Position numbers and translations under genes: made by a program | Notes under the pieces: generated by a model | What the model was told of the DNA's origin: nothing | What the model saw: the letters and a program-made list of their open reading frames with translations, nothing else | Databases searched by the model: none | DNA from: Microbacterium gallinarum | GTDB lineage: Bacteria; Actinomycetota; Actinomycetes; Actinomycetales; Microbacteriaceae | DNA length: 64,000 nucleotides | Assembly: GCF_014837165.1 (NCBI RefSeq) | Contig: NZ_JACSPM010000007.1 | Coordinates: 1-64,000 of the forward strand | Direction of reading: 5' to 3' | Shown: one piece after another, positions 9,302-20,780 of the stretch | Position numbering within the stretch: the stretch's first letter is position 1 | Layout of the letters: each line of letters begins with the position of its first letter

Positions 9302-11008
9302 CTAGTCCTGCTGCGCGAGAAGCGCGGCACGCGCCTCGCGGCGGACGCGCTGCTCGGTCGGGTCCGGCACGGGGACGGCCGCGAGGAGCCGCTGCGTGTA
9401 CGGGTCCTGAGGGTTGCGGAGGATCTGCTCCTTCGAGCCCTGCTCGACGATCTTGCCGTGCTGCATCACGACGATGCGGTCGGCGAGCAGGTCGACGACC
9501 GCGAGGTCGTGCGTCACGAACAGCGTCGCGAACTGCTTCTCCTTCTGGATCTGCTGCAGCAGCTCCAGCACACGCGCCTGCACCGACACGTCGAGCGCGC
9601 TCGTCGGCTCGTCGGCCACGAGGACCTTCGGGTCGAGCGCGAGCGCTCGGGCGATGCCGATGCGCTGACGCTGACCGCCCGAGAGCTCGTGCGGGTAGCG
9701 GTTGCGGAAGTCGCGGGGCAGCTCGACCATGTCGAGCAGCTCGGTCACCCGGCTGGAGATCTCCTTGCGGTCACGACCGGCCAGCTCGAGCGGCTCGCCG
9801 ATCGACTCGCCGACGGGCCAGCGCGGGTTCAGCGACGAGCCCGGGTCCTGGAAGACGATGCCGAGCTTCCTGCGCACCGCGCGCAGCTGCTTCGGGTCGA
9901 CGCCGACCATGTCCTGACCGGCCACCCGCAGCTGACCCTCGGCGATCGGGACGAGCCCGACGATGGCGCGCGCGATGGTCGTCTTGCCGGAGCCGGACTC
10001 ACCCACGAGTCCCACGACCTCGCCGGGCTGGATGGAGAGCGACGCGTCGGCGACCGCCCGGAACGCCGGCACGCGGCCGCGCTTCGGGTAGTCGATCGAC
10101 ACGTTCTCGAGCAGCAGCGCCGCCGTGGAGTCATCGCGGTGGCTCGCGTCCTCGGCGACGGCGGTGCCGAGACCGAGGTGCGGCACCGACGCCATGAGCG
10201 CCTTGGTGTAGGGATGCTCGGGCGCGGTGAACAGCTTGGCCGCGGTGCCGTGCTCGACGACGTCGCCGTCCTTCATCACCATGACGTCGTCGGCCATGTC
10301 GGCCACGACGCCCATGTCGTGCGTGATGAGGATGATCGCCGAGTCGAGCTTCTGGTGCAGGTGACGCAGCAGGTCGAGGATCTCGGCCTGCACCGTCACG
10401 TCGAGCGCCGTCGTCGGCTCATCGGCGATGAGCACACGCGGGTCGAGCGAGATCGACTGCGCGATCATCGCGCGCTGACGCTGACCGCCCGACAGCTGGT
10501 GCGGGTAGGAGTTGTACGCCTTGGTCGGGTCGGGCATCTCGACGAGGCCGAGGAGCTCGATCGCACGGGCCTTCGCCTGCTTGCGCGTCATGCCGGGGCG
10601 GTGGGTGAGGATCGTCTCGGAGATCTGGAAGCCGATCGTGTAGACCGGGTTCAGAGCCGTCATCGGCTCCTGGAAGATCGCCGCGATTCCCTCGCCGCGC
10701 ACCTGGCGCAGAACCTCGTCACGGGCGCCGACCAGCTCGCGACCGGCGAGCTTCGCGCTGCCGGTGACGCGGGCGTTCTTGGGAAGCAGGCCCATGATCG
10801 CCATCGAGCTCGTGCTCTTGCCCGAACCCGACTCGCCGACGATCGCCAGGACCTTGCCCGGCATCAGGTCGTACGTGACATGCTTCGCCGCCGCCGCCCA
10901 GCCGCCGCCCACCCAGAACTCGACTCCGAGATTCTTGACGGACAGCACCGGGCCGCCCTCCTGCTGCGGGACGTGTCCGCGCATGCGGGCACCCTCTTTC
11001 ATGCTCAT
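9302..11008 (-). CDS. Peptide ABC importer, fused DppD-DppF ATPase
   Basis: A 568-residue protein with two complete nucleotide-binding domains that power a DppABCDF/Opp-type importer. NBD1 has Walker A GESGSGKST near residue 58, LSGGQRQRAMIAQ near 170 and DEPTTALD near 193. NBD2 has GESGSGKTT near 340, LSGGQRQRIGIARAL near 450 and DEPTSALD. Many actinobacteria carry this fusion instead of two genes. ATG at 11008 is preceded by a weak GGGAG. It is split from dppC by a plus-strand PH-domain gene, so it may need read-through or its own promoter. Confidence 0.92.
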   Translation of the reverse strand: MSMKEGARMRGHVPQQEGGPVLSVKNLGVEFWVGGGWAAAAKHVTYDLMPGKVLAIVGESGSGKSTSSMAIMGLLPKNARVTGSAKLAGRELVGARDEVLRQVRGEGIAAIFQEPMTALNPVYTIGFQISETILTHRPGMTRKQAKARAIELLGLVEMPDPTKAYNSYPHQLSGGQRQRAMIAQSISLDPRVLIADEPTTALDVTVQAEILDLLRHLHQKLDSAIILITHDMGVVADMADDVMVMKDGDVVEHGTAAKLFTAPEHPYTKALMASVPHLGLGTAVAEDASHRDDSTAALLLENVSIDYPKRGRVPAFRAVADASLSIQPGEVVGLVGESGSGKTTIARAIVGLVPIAEGQLRVAGQDMVGVDPKQLRAVRRKLGIVFQDPGSSLNPRWPVGESIGEPLELAGRDRKEISSRVTELLDMVELPRDFRNRYPHELSGGQRQRIGIARALALDPKVLVADEPTSALDVSVQARVLELLQQIQKEKQFATLFVTHDLAVVDLLADRIVVMQHGKIVEQGSKEQILRNPQDPYTQRLLAAVPVPDPTEQRVRREARAALLAQQD

Positions 11009-11037
11009 CGAACCGTCTCCCGTGTCAGGATGGGCAG

Positions 11038-11637
11038 ATGCCCGAACCGGTCACTTTTCGTCCGCGCGGCGGTCAGATCGTCGCCTGGGTGGCGATCGGG
11101 ATCTGCGCCCTCGGTCTTGTCTTCATCGCCGTCACGGACGGCGTGCCGAGCCTCATCGTGTGGGCTTGGCCGATCGTTCTCGTGGCCTGGCTGGCGTGGA
11201 TCCTCTACATCCGACCGCACGTCCAGATCAGCGAGGGCTTCATCGAGATCGGCAACGTCTTCCGCACGCACCGTGTGCCGTGGGGCGACGTGGCCGATGT
11301 CGACTCGCGCTACGCGCTGACCGTCCGCACGCCCGGCGGCCGCAGCATCCGCGCCTGGGCAGCTCCCGCGCCCAGCGCTCGACAGGCCATGACGACGAAC
11401 CGCGAGGAGGTCGCCCGCACGCCCGGCGAGGGCGACACGCGCCGTCCGTCGGATGCCGAGGGCACCGCCAGCGGCGACGCGACCGCGCTGGTTCGCCGCA
11501 CCCTCGATCAGTACCGCCGCAGCGGCGGCAGCACCGTGCCCGGCGGCACGGTCTCGACGCTGAACGTTCCGATCATCGCGGTGACCGCGGTGCTGATCGC
11601 GGCCGCGGTGCTGAGCCTCGCCCTGCCTCACGGCTGA
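11038..11637 (+). CDS. Membrane protein with PH-like domain
   Basis: A 199-residue protein with two N-terminal helices (about residues 14-31 and 38-56), then a short bacterial PH-like domain (VQISEGFIEIGNVFRTHRVPWGDVADVD and on to residue 110), a hydrophilic linker and a C-terminal helix (about 175-195). Such proteins are common and uncharacterised in actinobacteria. CAGGAT lies six bases before the ATG, a possible leaderless start. The gene is on the opposite strand inside the leftward peptide importer operon, and its last ten bases overlap the end of dppC. Confidence 0.8.
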   Translation: MPEPVTFRPRGGQIVAWVAIGICALGLVFIAVTDGVPSLIVWAWPIVLVAWLAWILYIRPHVQISEGFIEIGNVFRTHRVPWGDVADVDSRYALTVRTPGGRSIRAWAAPAPSARQAMTTNREEVARTPGEGDTRRPSDAEGTASGDATALVRRTLDQYRRSGGSTVPGGTVSTLNVPIIAVTAVLIAAAVLSLALPHG

Positions 11638-12827
11638 TCACCCCGCTCACGGCGTTCCTCGACGGCCGGCGGCTCGGGCAGCGCACCGCCGCCGAACTCG
11701 TCCATGTACCGCTCGTCGTCAGACGACGTCGGGCCCTCGACCATCTGCACACCCTGCACCGACGGGATGGCCGCCACCGCACGGTTCGACTTGCGCCGGC
11801 TGACCTTGCCCTGCTGACGCGGGTCGAAGGCGTCGCGCAGACCGTCGCCGATGAAGTTGATGCACAGCGCCAGGATGACGATGAACAGACCCGGCCACCA
11901 GAACAGCCACGGCCGCGTGCGGAACGCCTCGCGGTACTCGCTGATGATCTGGCCGAGCGACACATCGGGTGCCGTGATGCCGAAGCCGATGAAGCTCAGC
12001 GCGGCCTCCGTCAGCACGGCTGCGCTCATGAGCAGCGTCGTGTTGACGATGATGATGCCGACCGCGTTGGGCAGGATGTGGCGGAAGATGATGCGGCCGT
12101 TGCCTGCACCGGCGACCCGGGCCGCATCGACGAACTCGCGTTCGCGCAGGGCGAGGAAGTCGCCTCGCACGAGTCGTGCGAGACCTGTCCAGCTCAGCAC
12201 ACCCAGGAAGATTCCGAACACCACCGCGCTGCTGCCGCCGAGCATCTTTCCGATGATCGAGCCGATGACGATGATCGGGATGATGATGATCACGTCGGTG
12301 AAGCGCATGATCAGCGAGTCGGTCCAGCCACGGAAGTAGCCCGACAGCGCGCCGAACAGCACACCGAGGATGAGCGACACGATGCCGACGAGGAACATGA
12401 CGGTCAGCGACTGCTGGGTGCCGCGCATGACCTGGGCGAAGATGTCCTTGCCCAGGGTGTCCTGGCCGAAGGGGTGCTCGCCCAGGGCGAAGGGCCACAG
12501 CGACAGCGTGGGCTGTCCGCCGTTGACGACGGGATAGCTCGTCCACCAGTCCAGCGGCCACCAGCCGGGGATGCGGAAGCCGTTGATGTCGAGCGTGCCG
12601 TCGCCGCTGGCCTGGAGCTTGCCGGTGCCGCCGATGACGGTGCCGACCGAGGTGAAGGCCAGGATGATGACGAGGACGAGCACGACCAGGGCGATCATCG
12701 CTCCGGCGTGACGGAAGAACCGGCGGCGCACCAGTGCGCCCTGGCTCATGCCGGCGACGGCCTTCTGCTCGATCGACTGCTCGCTGCCGCGGTCCTGCGG
12801 CGCATCGGTGGGGATTGTCGTAACCAT
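11628..12827 (-). CDS. Peptide ABC importer permease, DppC type
   Basis: A 399-residue permease. After a cytoplasmic N-terminus and a first helix (about 44-64) there is a long periplasmic loop, then the binding-protein-dependent transport domain with five helices. The EAA loop that docks the ATPase is at DAARVAGAGNGRIIFRHILPN near residue 235. A C-terminal tail of about 55 residues rich in charged residues is an addition. It starts two bases after dppB stops and overlaps the convergent PH-domain gene by ten bases. Confidence 0.92.
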   Translation of the reverse strand: MVTTIPTDAPQDRGSEQSIEQKAVAGMSQGALVRRRFFRHAGAMIALVVLVLVIILAFTSVGTVIGGTGKLQASGDGTLDINGFRIPGWWPLDWWTSYPVVNGGQPTLSLWPFALGEHPFGQDTLGKDIFAQVMRGTQQSLTVMFLVGIVSLILGVLFGALSGYFRGWTDSLIMRFTDVIIIIPIIVIGSIIGKMLGGSSAVVFGIFLGVLSWTGLARLVRGDFLALREREFVDAARVAGAGNGRIIFRHILPNAVGIIIVNTTLLMSAAVLTEAALSFIGFGITAPDVSLGQIISEYREAFRTRPWLFWWPGLFIVILALCINFIGDGLRDAFDPRQQGKVSRRKSNRAVAAIPSVQGVQMVEGPTSSDDERYMDEFGGGALPEPPAVEERRERGDQP

Positions 12828-12829
12828 GG

Positions 12830-14365
12830 TCAGCTCACCCGGATCCGGGGGTCGAGGGCGGAGTACAGAAGGTCCGCGATGAGGTTGAAGATCACCGCGA
12901 GGATGCCTGTCACCACGAAGAAGCCCATCACGAGGTTGACGTCACCGGCGTTGAGGCCGTCGACGAACAGCGCGCCCATGCCCTTCCACGCGAAGATCGT
13001 CTCGGTGATGACGGCGCCGCCGATGAGGGCTCCGATGTCGAACGCGATGATCGTCGCGATCGGGATGAGGGCGTTGCGCATGGCGTGGCGCATGACGACC
13101 GTCCGCTCCGTCAGGCCCTTGGCGCGCGCGGTGCGCACGTAGTCCTGGTTCATGACCTCGAGCAGGCTCGACCGTGAGTAGCGGGTGTACGCGGCGATTG
13201 AGACGAGCGCCAGCGCGATCGTCGGAAGGACGAGGTGCGCGAAGCCGTCGAGGATCTGGAACCACATGTCGCCCTGAAGACCCGGGGTCTTCGCGCCGAT
13301 GGTCGCGATGACGCCGCTCTGCGGAATGCGGTCGACGTAGTCGGTGTAGACCAGCATGACGCGGTCGACGACGATCACGAAGAACGTGATGAAGCTGACG
13401 ATCGCCGCCGTGCGGGCCGCCTCCTTCTTGCCGTCGCCGCCGACGAGCAGGCCCACCCCGATGCCGATGCCGATCGACACCAGGCCCATCAGGAACAGCA
13501 TCCACCCGGTCGGCACGTAGAAGAACAGGTATTGGAGCGGGAAGTAGAGCGCCGCCCAGATGCCGACCACGATCAGCGTCGAGTACAGCGTGCGGCGGTT
13601 CGCGAGGCCTGTCGACAGCGCCGTCACGCCCACCGCGGCACCGATGCCGGTGATGATGACGCCGACGATGCCGATCGAGGGGGCCGCGAACCAGTTCGTG
13701 AAGCCCAGCAGCGCCAGCATGCCGCCTGCCGCCACGAAGGCCGAGGCGAAGGTGATGAGGCGCCGCTTCCACGAGCCGCCGATGATCGCCATGAAGATCA
13801 GGCCGGCGATCAACCCGGTGAGGAGGATCGCTTGGATCGTGATCACCGGATTCGACAGGAACTCGTTGAACCGGATCGCACCGAACTCCTTCAGGAGGAC
13901 GGCGATCCAGAAGATGGGGAGCGAGTAGACGATGAACGTGAGGAACGTCACCGAGTAGTCGAATCCGCTGTACTGGCGGAGGGCCGTCAGGATGCCGATC
14001 GTCAGGCCGAAGATGATGGCCACGATGGTGGCCGCGGTGACCAGCTGGATCGTCGATGATGCAGCGGAGGCCACGGCCTCGGTCACGGGCTGGTTGCTTC
14101 GGGTGAAGGCGATGCCGAGATCGCACTGGCCGATGAAGCACTTGGCGGCGCCGCCGAGCCACGTGAAGTACCGGACGGGAGCAGGGAGATCCAACCGCAG
14201 CAGCTCAGTGCGGTTGTCGATCATCTCCTGACGGTTCGGGGCGTTGCTGCCCTTGAGGTCTTGGAGGGGGTCGGTCCCGATCGCCGTCAGGTTGTAGACG
14301 ATGAACGAGGCGACGAGGAGAACGAGGGCGATGGCGCCCAGTCGTCGCAGGATGAAGGTCAGCAC
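12830..14365 (-). CDS. Peptide ABC importer permease, DppB type, enlarged
   Basis: A 511-residue permease, against about 310-340 for standard DppB. The N-terminal domain (residues 1-165) and the C-terminal block with the EAA motif VRTARAKGLTERTVVMRHAMRN (about 425-446) are canonical. Between them, about residues 185-345, lies an inserted block with several extra hydrophobic helices. Other actinobacteria have similar long DppB proteins. Forms the channel with DppC. Preceded by three hairpins that separate it from the binding-protein gene. Confidence 0.9.
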   Translation of the reverse strand: MLTFILRRLGAIALVLLVASFIVYNLTAIGTDPLQDLKGSNAPNRQEMIDNRTELLRLDLPAPVRYFTWLGGAAKCFIGQCDLGIAFTRSNQPVTEAVASAASSTIQLVTAATIVAIIFGLTIGILTALRQYSGFDYSVTFLTFIVYSLPIFWIAVLLKEFGAIRFNEFLSNPVITIQAILLTGLIAGLIFMAIIGGSWKRRLITFASAFVAAGGMLALLGFTNWFAAPSIGIVGVIITGIGAAVGVTALSTGLANRRTLYSTLIVVGIWAALYFPLQYLFFYVPTGWMLFLMGLVSIGIGIGVGLLVGGDGKKEAARTAAIVSFITFFVIVVDRVMLVYTDYVDRIPQSGVIATIGAKTPGLQGDMWFQILDGFAHLVLPTIALALVSIAAYTRYSRSSLLEVMNQDYVRTARAKGLTERTVVMRHAMRNALIPIATIIAFDIGALIGGAVITETIFAWKGMGALFVDGLNAGDVNLVMGFFVVTGILAVIFNLIADLLYSALDPRIRVS

Positions 14366-14450
14366 GGAAGCCCTCTCGGATATGGGGCTGAAAGCATGAT
14401 TTTACGTCCGTCCCGGAGCGCCGGTACGGCGCCCCAAAACTACTACGAGG

Positions 14451-14486
14451 GAGGCTGAGCGACACCTGTGTCTGTCGCGCAGCCTC
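14451..14486 (-). other. Intercistronic hairpin 1 (nearest dppB)
   Basis: GAGGCTG/CAGCCTC and inner GCGACA/TGTCGC pair to form an interrupted stem. One of three consecutive hairpins between the binding-protein stop and dppB. Confidence 0.5.
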
Positions 14487-14496
14487 GATGGACATG

Positions 14497-14533
14497 ACTG
14501 TGGGTGCCAAGGGTTCGCCTCGGCACCCACAGT
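14497..14533 (-). terminator. Intercistronic hairpin 2
   Basis: ACTGTGGGTGCC and GGCACCCACAGT form a perfect 12-bp stem with a 13-base loop. It may partly terminate or protect the binding-protein mRNA, so that binding protein is made in excess over permease. Confidence 0.6.
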
Positions 14534-14545
14534 TCGAACGATGTC

Positions 14546-14580
14546 TGCCGGGGTGGACGGCTCAGCCGCCCACCCCGGCA
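14546..14580 (-). terminator. Intercistronic hairpin 3 (directly after the binding-protein gene)
   Basis: TGCCGGGGTGG and CCACCCCGGCA form an 11-bp perfect stem that continues with CGGCT/GCCG pairing; it ends nine bases after the stop codon of the binding-protein gene. Confidence 0.65.
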
Positions 14581-14589
14581 TGGCATGGA

Positions 14590-16455
14590 TTACTCCGCGC
14601 CAGCACCTGCCGGGGTCCACTCCCAGAAGTTCCAGAAGTAGTCCGGGCTCAGGGGCATCTCCTTGACCTCGGTCACCTTGTCGCTGTTGACCAGCAGACC
14701 CGGGAACTGGAAGATCGGGAGCGTCGTGGCGCTCGCCCAGATGCCCGCCTCGGCCTGCTCGAGCAGATCGGTCTGGGCGTCGTAGTCGGACGTGACGTTC
14801 AGCGTGTGGAGAGCCTCGGTGACTTCCTCGTCGCAGAACGCGTTGTAGTTGCCGCCCTTGGCCATCGGGTCGTCGTAGCAGGCGTAGATCTGGTCGGATC
14901 CACCCACCGCGAGGCTGGTCTGCGACCAGGCGAACAGCGTGGCGTCGTGCGGGTTGATCGGCTCAGCGGCCGGGTCGGTGAAGACCCAGTCGGGCTCGCT
15001 CTCGTCGACCAGCTGGAAGCCGGCCAGAGCTGCCGAAGCGGCGATCAGCTCGTACTCCTGGCCACGACGGACGTTGCCCTCGGGGTACCAGAAGCCGACC
15101 TCGACCGGACCGGTCACGCCGGCCTCGGCGAGCAGCGCCTTGGCGCCCTCGATGTCGACCTCGGCGTAGTCAGCCGAACCGTTGGTCTCCGTCAGGATCG
15201 GGTAGCGCTCGACGTCAGCCTGCGAGACGAGGTTGGTGTTGCGCACCTCGGCCTCGGGGTTCAGCGGCTTGATGATCTTGTCGACGATCTCCTGGCGGGG
15301 AACCGTCTTCAGGAACGCCTGGCGAACCGCGAGAGCCTTCGCCTCGTCGCCACCGTAGGTCGCGGGGTCGAACGGACCGCCGTTGTTGACCGTCAGGTCG
15401 ACGTGCTCGTGCGACGCCTGGACACCGGTCTGCACCGTGGCGGTGTCGATGTCGTTGGCGAGCTGGAGGATGTCGGCCGTGGGCTGACCCGACCAGATGT
15501 CGAGCTCGCCCGACTCGAGAGCCTGCAGCGCGGTGGTCGAGTCGGCGATCGTGCGGATCGTGATCTTCTCGAACTTGGGCGACGGGCCCCACGTGAACAG
15601 CGGGTTCGCGGCGATCGAGATGTACTGGTCCTCGACGATGTCGTCGACGATGTACGGGCCGCTGGTCAGCGCGGCAGCCGGGCTGTCGGGCAGCGTGGTG
15701 TAGCCGTACTCGTTGCTCCATGCGTCACCCAGAGCGGCGAGGGTCTCCTCGTCGCCGTCGGTGATGGCCGTGACGACCTTCTCCTTGGCGGTCTCGGCGA
15801 ACTCCTTGGCGGCGTCGCTGTACGCGGTGAAGTCACCCTCCTCGCCCGACTCCTTCCAGGTGTCGTACGCGGCCTGGACGTCCGAGTACTCGTCCGGGAA
15901 GGCGAGCGCGTAGGTGCCGTGGGCCGAAACGCCCAGCGGTCCGACGAGCTCCCAGTCCACGTACGGCTCGTCGTAGACGAACGTGATCTCCTTGTCGCCG
16001 GTCTCCGGCGTCTCGGTGACCAGGCTGTAGCCGGTGCTCGCAGCGGGCGAGAACGCGTCGTTCACGTTGCCCGACATGGCAGCCCACTGCAGGAGCATGT
16101 CGGCCTCGTCGATCGGAACGCCGTCCGACCAGACGGCGTCAGCCGTGATGGTGTACTTGACGGTGAGCGGATCTTCGCTGACCTGCTCGTACTCGCCGAA
16201 GTCGGTGTTGCGCACCAGCTCGGGGGTGTTGTTGTAGTACGCGAACGTGGTGTCGGTCATGTACTTGACGTTGCCGTTGGCCGTGTTGTTGCCGGCCGAG
16301 CTGTCGTCGTTGAAGTGGAAGAAGCCCGAGTTGTACGCGGTGGTAATCTCGGTGCCTTCCACGACCTCGGACTGGTATGGGTTTCCGCAGCCGGAGAGCA
16401 CGAGTGCTCCTGCAGCCACGACACCCACGCCCGCCATAAGACGCGCGATCTTCAC
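14590..16455 (-). CDS. Peptide ABC importer substrate-binding lipoprotein
   Basis: A 621-residue solute-binding protein of family 5 (DppA/OppA). The signal peptide ends in the lipobox LSGC at residues 18-21, so the mature protein is lipid-anchored outside the membrane. Family 5 features include ADAVWSDGVPIDEADMLLQW near residue 115. Aromatic and Gly/Asn-rich stretches suggest a peptide ligand, but the ligand cannot be read from sequence. GTG at 16455 follows AGGAGG at five bases. First gene of the importer operon, with its own promoter and three hairpins behind it. Confidence 0.92.
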   Translation of the reverse strand: MKIARLMAGVGVVAAGALVLSGCGNPYQSEVVEGTEITTAYNSGFFHFNDDSSAGNNTANGNVKYMTDTTFAYYNNTPELVRNTDFGEYEQVSEDPLTVKYTITADAVWSDGVPIDEADMLLQWAAMSGNVNDAFSPAASTGYSLVTETPETGDKEITFVYDEPYVDWELVGPLGVSAHGTYALAFPDEYSDVQAAYDTWKESGEEGDFTAYSDAAKEFAETAKEKVVTAITDGDEETLAALGDAWSNEYGYTTLPDSPAAALTSGPYIVDDIVEDQYISIAANPLFTWGPSPKFEKITIRTIADSTTALQALESGELDIWSGQPTADILQLANDIDTATVQTGVQASHEHVDLTVNNGGPFDPATYGGDEAKALAVRQAFLKTVPRQEIVDKIIKPLNPEAEVRNTNLVSQADVERYPILTETNGSADYAEVDIEGAKALLAEAGVTGPVEVGFWYPEGNVRRGQEYELIAASAALAGFQLVDESEPDWVFTDPAAEPINPHDATLFAWSQTSLAVGGSDQIYACYDDPMAKGGNYNAFCDEEVTEALHTLNVTSDYDAQTDLLEQAEAGIWASATTLPIFQFPGLLVNSDKVTEVKEMPLSPDYFWNFWEWTPAGAGAE

Positions 16456-16516
16456 ATTTCCTCCTGTGCAAGGGTTGAGTGCCCAGCCTGTGACAGCGCT
16501 GGACACGGACACGGAC

Positions 16517-16545
16517 ACACTAAGCACGCTCCGGGGGCAGGGCAA
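16517..16545 (-). promoter_or_regulatory. Promoter of the peptide importer operon
   Basis: Minus-strand TTGCCC (16540-16545) and TAGTGT (16517-16522) are spaced by 17 bases. The predicted leader of about 55 bases begins with the hexamer GGACAC repeated three times (plus strand 16501-16518). Confidence 0.5.
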
Positions 16546-16609
16546 AACAGAACAGCAAACCGTTACATATCCTTAACTCAGCGCTACGTGGGTGTGACAA
16601 TCTGACAAC

Positions 16610-17455
16610 GTGCACGCTTTCGCGTCTGGGAATCTGCCCGACCCCCACCCCATGGATCATGGGTCCCGAGTACGTCTGAGATGGGAGATCGCGCTCGTCC
16701 TGCTGCTCTCCGTCGGGCGGTCGGCCATCTACGCGGTGCTGGGGCTGATCCAGGCGCTGCAACGCGAGGCGGCGCTCGGCGACCAGACCACGTCGCTCAA
16801 TCCGTCCGCCGGCGCAGAGGAGTTCTGGGACGTCCTCTACCAGTTCCTCGGGCAGGGATTCGCGCTCGTTCCGGTGGCCCTCGCGATCTTCTTCCTGTGG
16901 GAGCCGGGCACCTCCGCGTTCCGGCGCATCGGCCTCGACTTCCGTCGCTTCGGCGGGGACGTCGGCCGCGGCATCGCGCTGGTCGCGGTGATCGGCATCC
17001 CCGGGCTCGGGCTCTATGCGCTCGGCCGCGCTCTCGGGCTCACCGTGCTGGTGGAGGCATCCCCCCTCGACACGTCGTGGTGGACCGTCCCGCTGCTCCT
17101 GCTGGCGGCCTTGCGCGCCGGACTCACCGAAGAGGTCATCTTCATCGGCTACCTCTTCGACCGGCTGCGCCGGCTCGGCTGGGGCTGGTGGGCCGTCATC
17201 CTGTCGACCGCGGCCCTGCGCGCCGCCTACCACGCCTACCAGGGCTTCCCGTCGATGGTGGGCAACTTCGCGATGGGCGTCGTCTTCGGCTGGTGCTACC
17301 GCCGCTGGGGCCGCGTCATGCCGCTCGTCGTCGCCCACACGGTGATCGACGTCATCGCCTTCGTGGGGTACCCGCTCGCAGCCGCGCTGTGGCCGGGCCT
17401 CTTCGCGCCGGCCCCGGCCCCGTCGGGCAGACCGAGCCCCACCCCGACCGCGTAG
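16610..17455 (+). CDS. CPBP-family membrane protein (CAAX protease-like)
   Basis: A 281-residue protein with about seven hydrophobic helices and a CPBP/Abi domain in the second half. Motif 1 reads EEVIFI near residue 181, so the usual Arg of EExxxR is Ile; motif 2 has a histidine in AYHAYQG and motif 3 is HTVID. Family members cleave or bind membrane substrates; here protease activity is uncertain because of the lost Arg, a change seen in many actinobacterial members. GTG at 16610 is used; ATG at 16652 (MDHGSRV) is a possible later start. The C-terminal tail is Pro-rich. Confidence 0.8.
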   Translation: MHAFASGNLPDPHPMDHGSRVRLRWEIALVLLLSVGRSAIYAVLGLIQALQREAALGDQTTSLNPSAGAEEFWDVLYQFLGQGFALVPVALAIFFLWEPGTSAFRRIGLDFRRFGGDVGRGIALVAVIGIPGLGLYALGRALGLTVLVEASPLDTSWWTVPLLLLAALRAGLTEEVIFIGYLFDRLRRLGWGWWAVILSTAALRAAYHAYQGFPSMVGNFAMGVVFGWCYRRWGRVMPLVVAHTVIDVIAFVGYPLAAALWPGLFAPAPAPSGRPSPTPTA

Positions 17456-17458
17456 GGC

Positions 17459-17488
17459 GACGGGATGCCGGGGGCCCGGCATCCCGTC
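17459..17488. terminator. Bidirectional terminator between the CPBP gene and gcvP
   Basis: GACGGGATGCCGGG and CCCGGCATCCCGTC are perfect complements (14 bp), placed between two convergent genes four bases after one stop codon and 13 before the other. Confidence 0.75.
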
Positions 17489-17501
17489 ACTCCGGCGTGT
17501 G

Positions 17502-20368
<2,867 letters not shown>

Positions 20369-20372
<4 letters not shown>

Positions 20373-20752
20373 TCGTCGCCGCCTGTCAGGGCGACGTACG
20401 CATCGCGGTCGAGGAGGTCCGCCACGGCCGCGGCGTCGACCTTGAGCTTGACGAGCCATCCGGCGCCGAACGGGTCGGAGTTGACCAGCGACGGGTCGTC
20501 GACGACCGCCTCGTTGACCTCGACGACCTCGCCGTCGAGAGGGGCGTAGAGCTCGCCGACCGACTTGGTCGACTCGATCTCGCCGACGACCGTGGCGGCG
20601 GTCACGTCGGTGCCCTCACCGGGGAGCTCGACGAAGACGACGTCGCCGAGCTTGTCGGCCGCGTAGTCGGTGATGCCGACGGTCGCGACGTCGCCGTCGA
20701 GAGCGATCCACTCGTGCTCGGCGGTGTACTTGAGGCTGTTGAGGTCGGTCAT
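20369..20752 (-). CDS. gcvH: Glycine cleavage system H protein
   Basis: A 127-residue lipoyl carrier that shuttles the aminomethyl group between GcvP, GcvT and lipoamide dehydrogenase. The lipoylated lysine is in [12 protein letters not shown] near residue 63. Length is normal. It lies between gcvT and gcvP, overlapping gcvP by four bases and 28 bases after gcvT. Confidence 0.96.
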
Positions 20753-20780
20753 GGATTCCTCCGATGGATGCGGGCGTCGG

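Noticed and set aside
6733..10197. A very long open frame on the plus strand across typA and the ATPase gene
   Set aside because: It is antisense to two clear genes, its protein is rich in Arg, Ala and Leu without any domain, and high GC makes such frames common.
14532..14542. tRNA T-loop-like GTTCGAACG
   Set aside because: It is part of the hairpin area; no cloverleaf can be formed around it. I saw no tRNA anywhere in the window.
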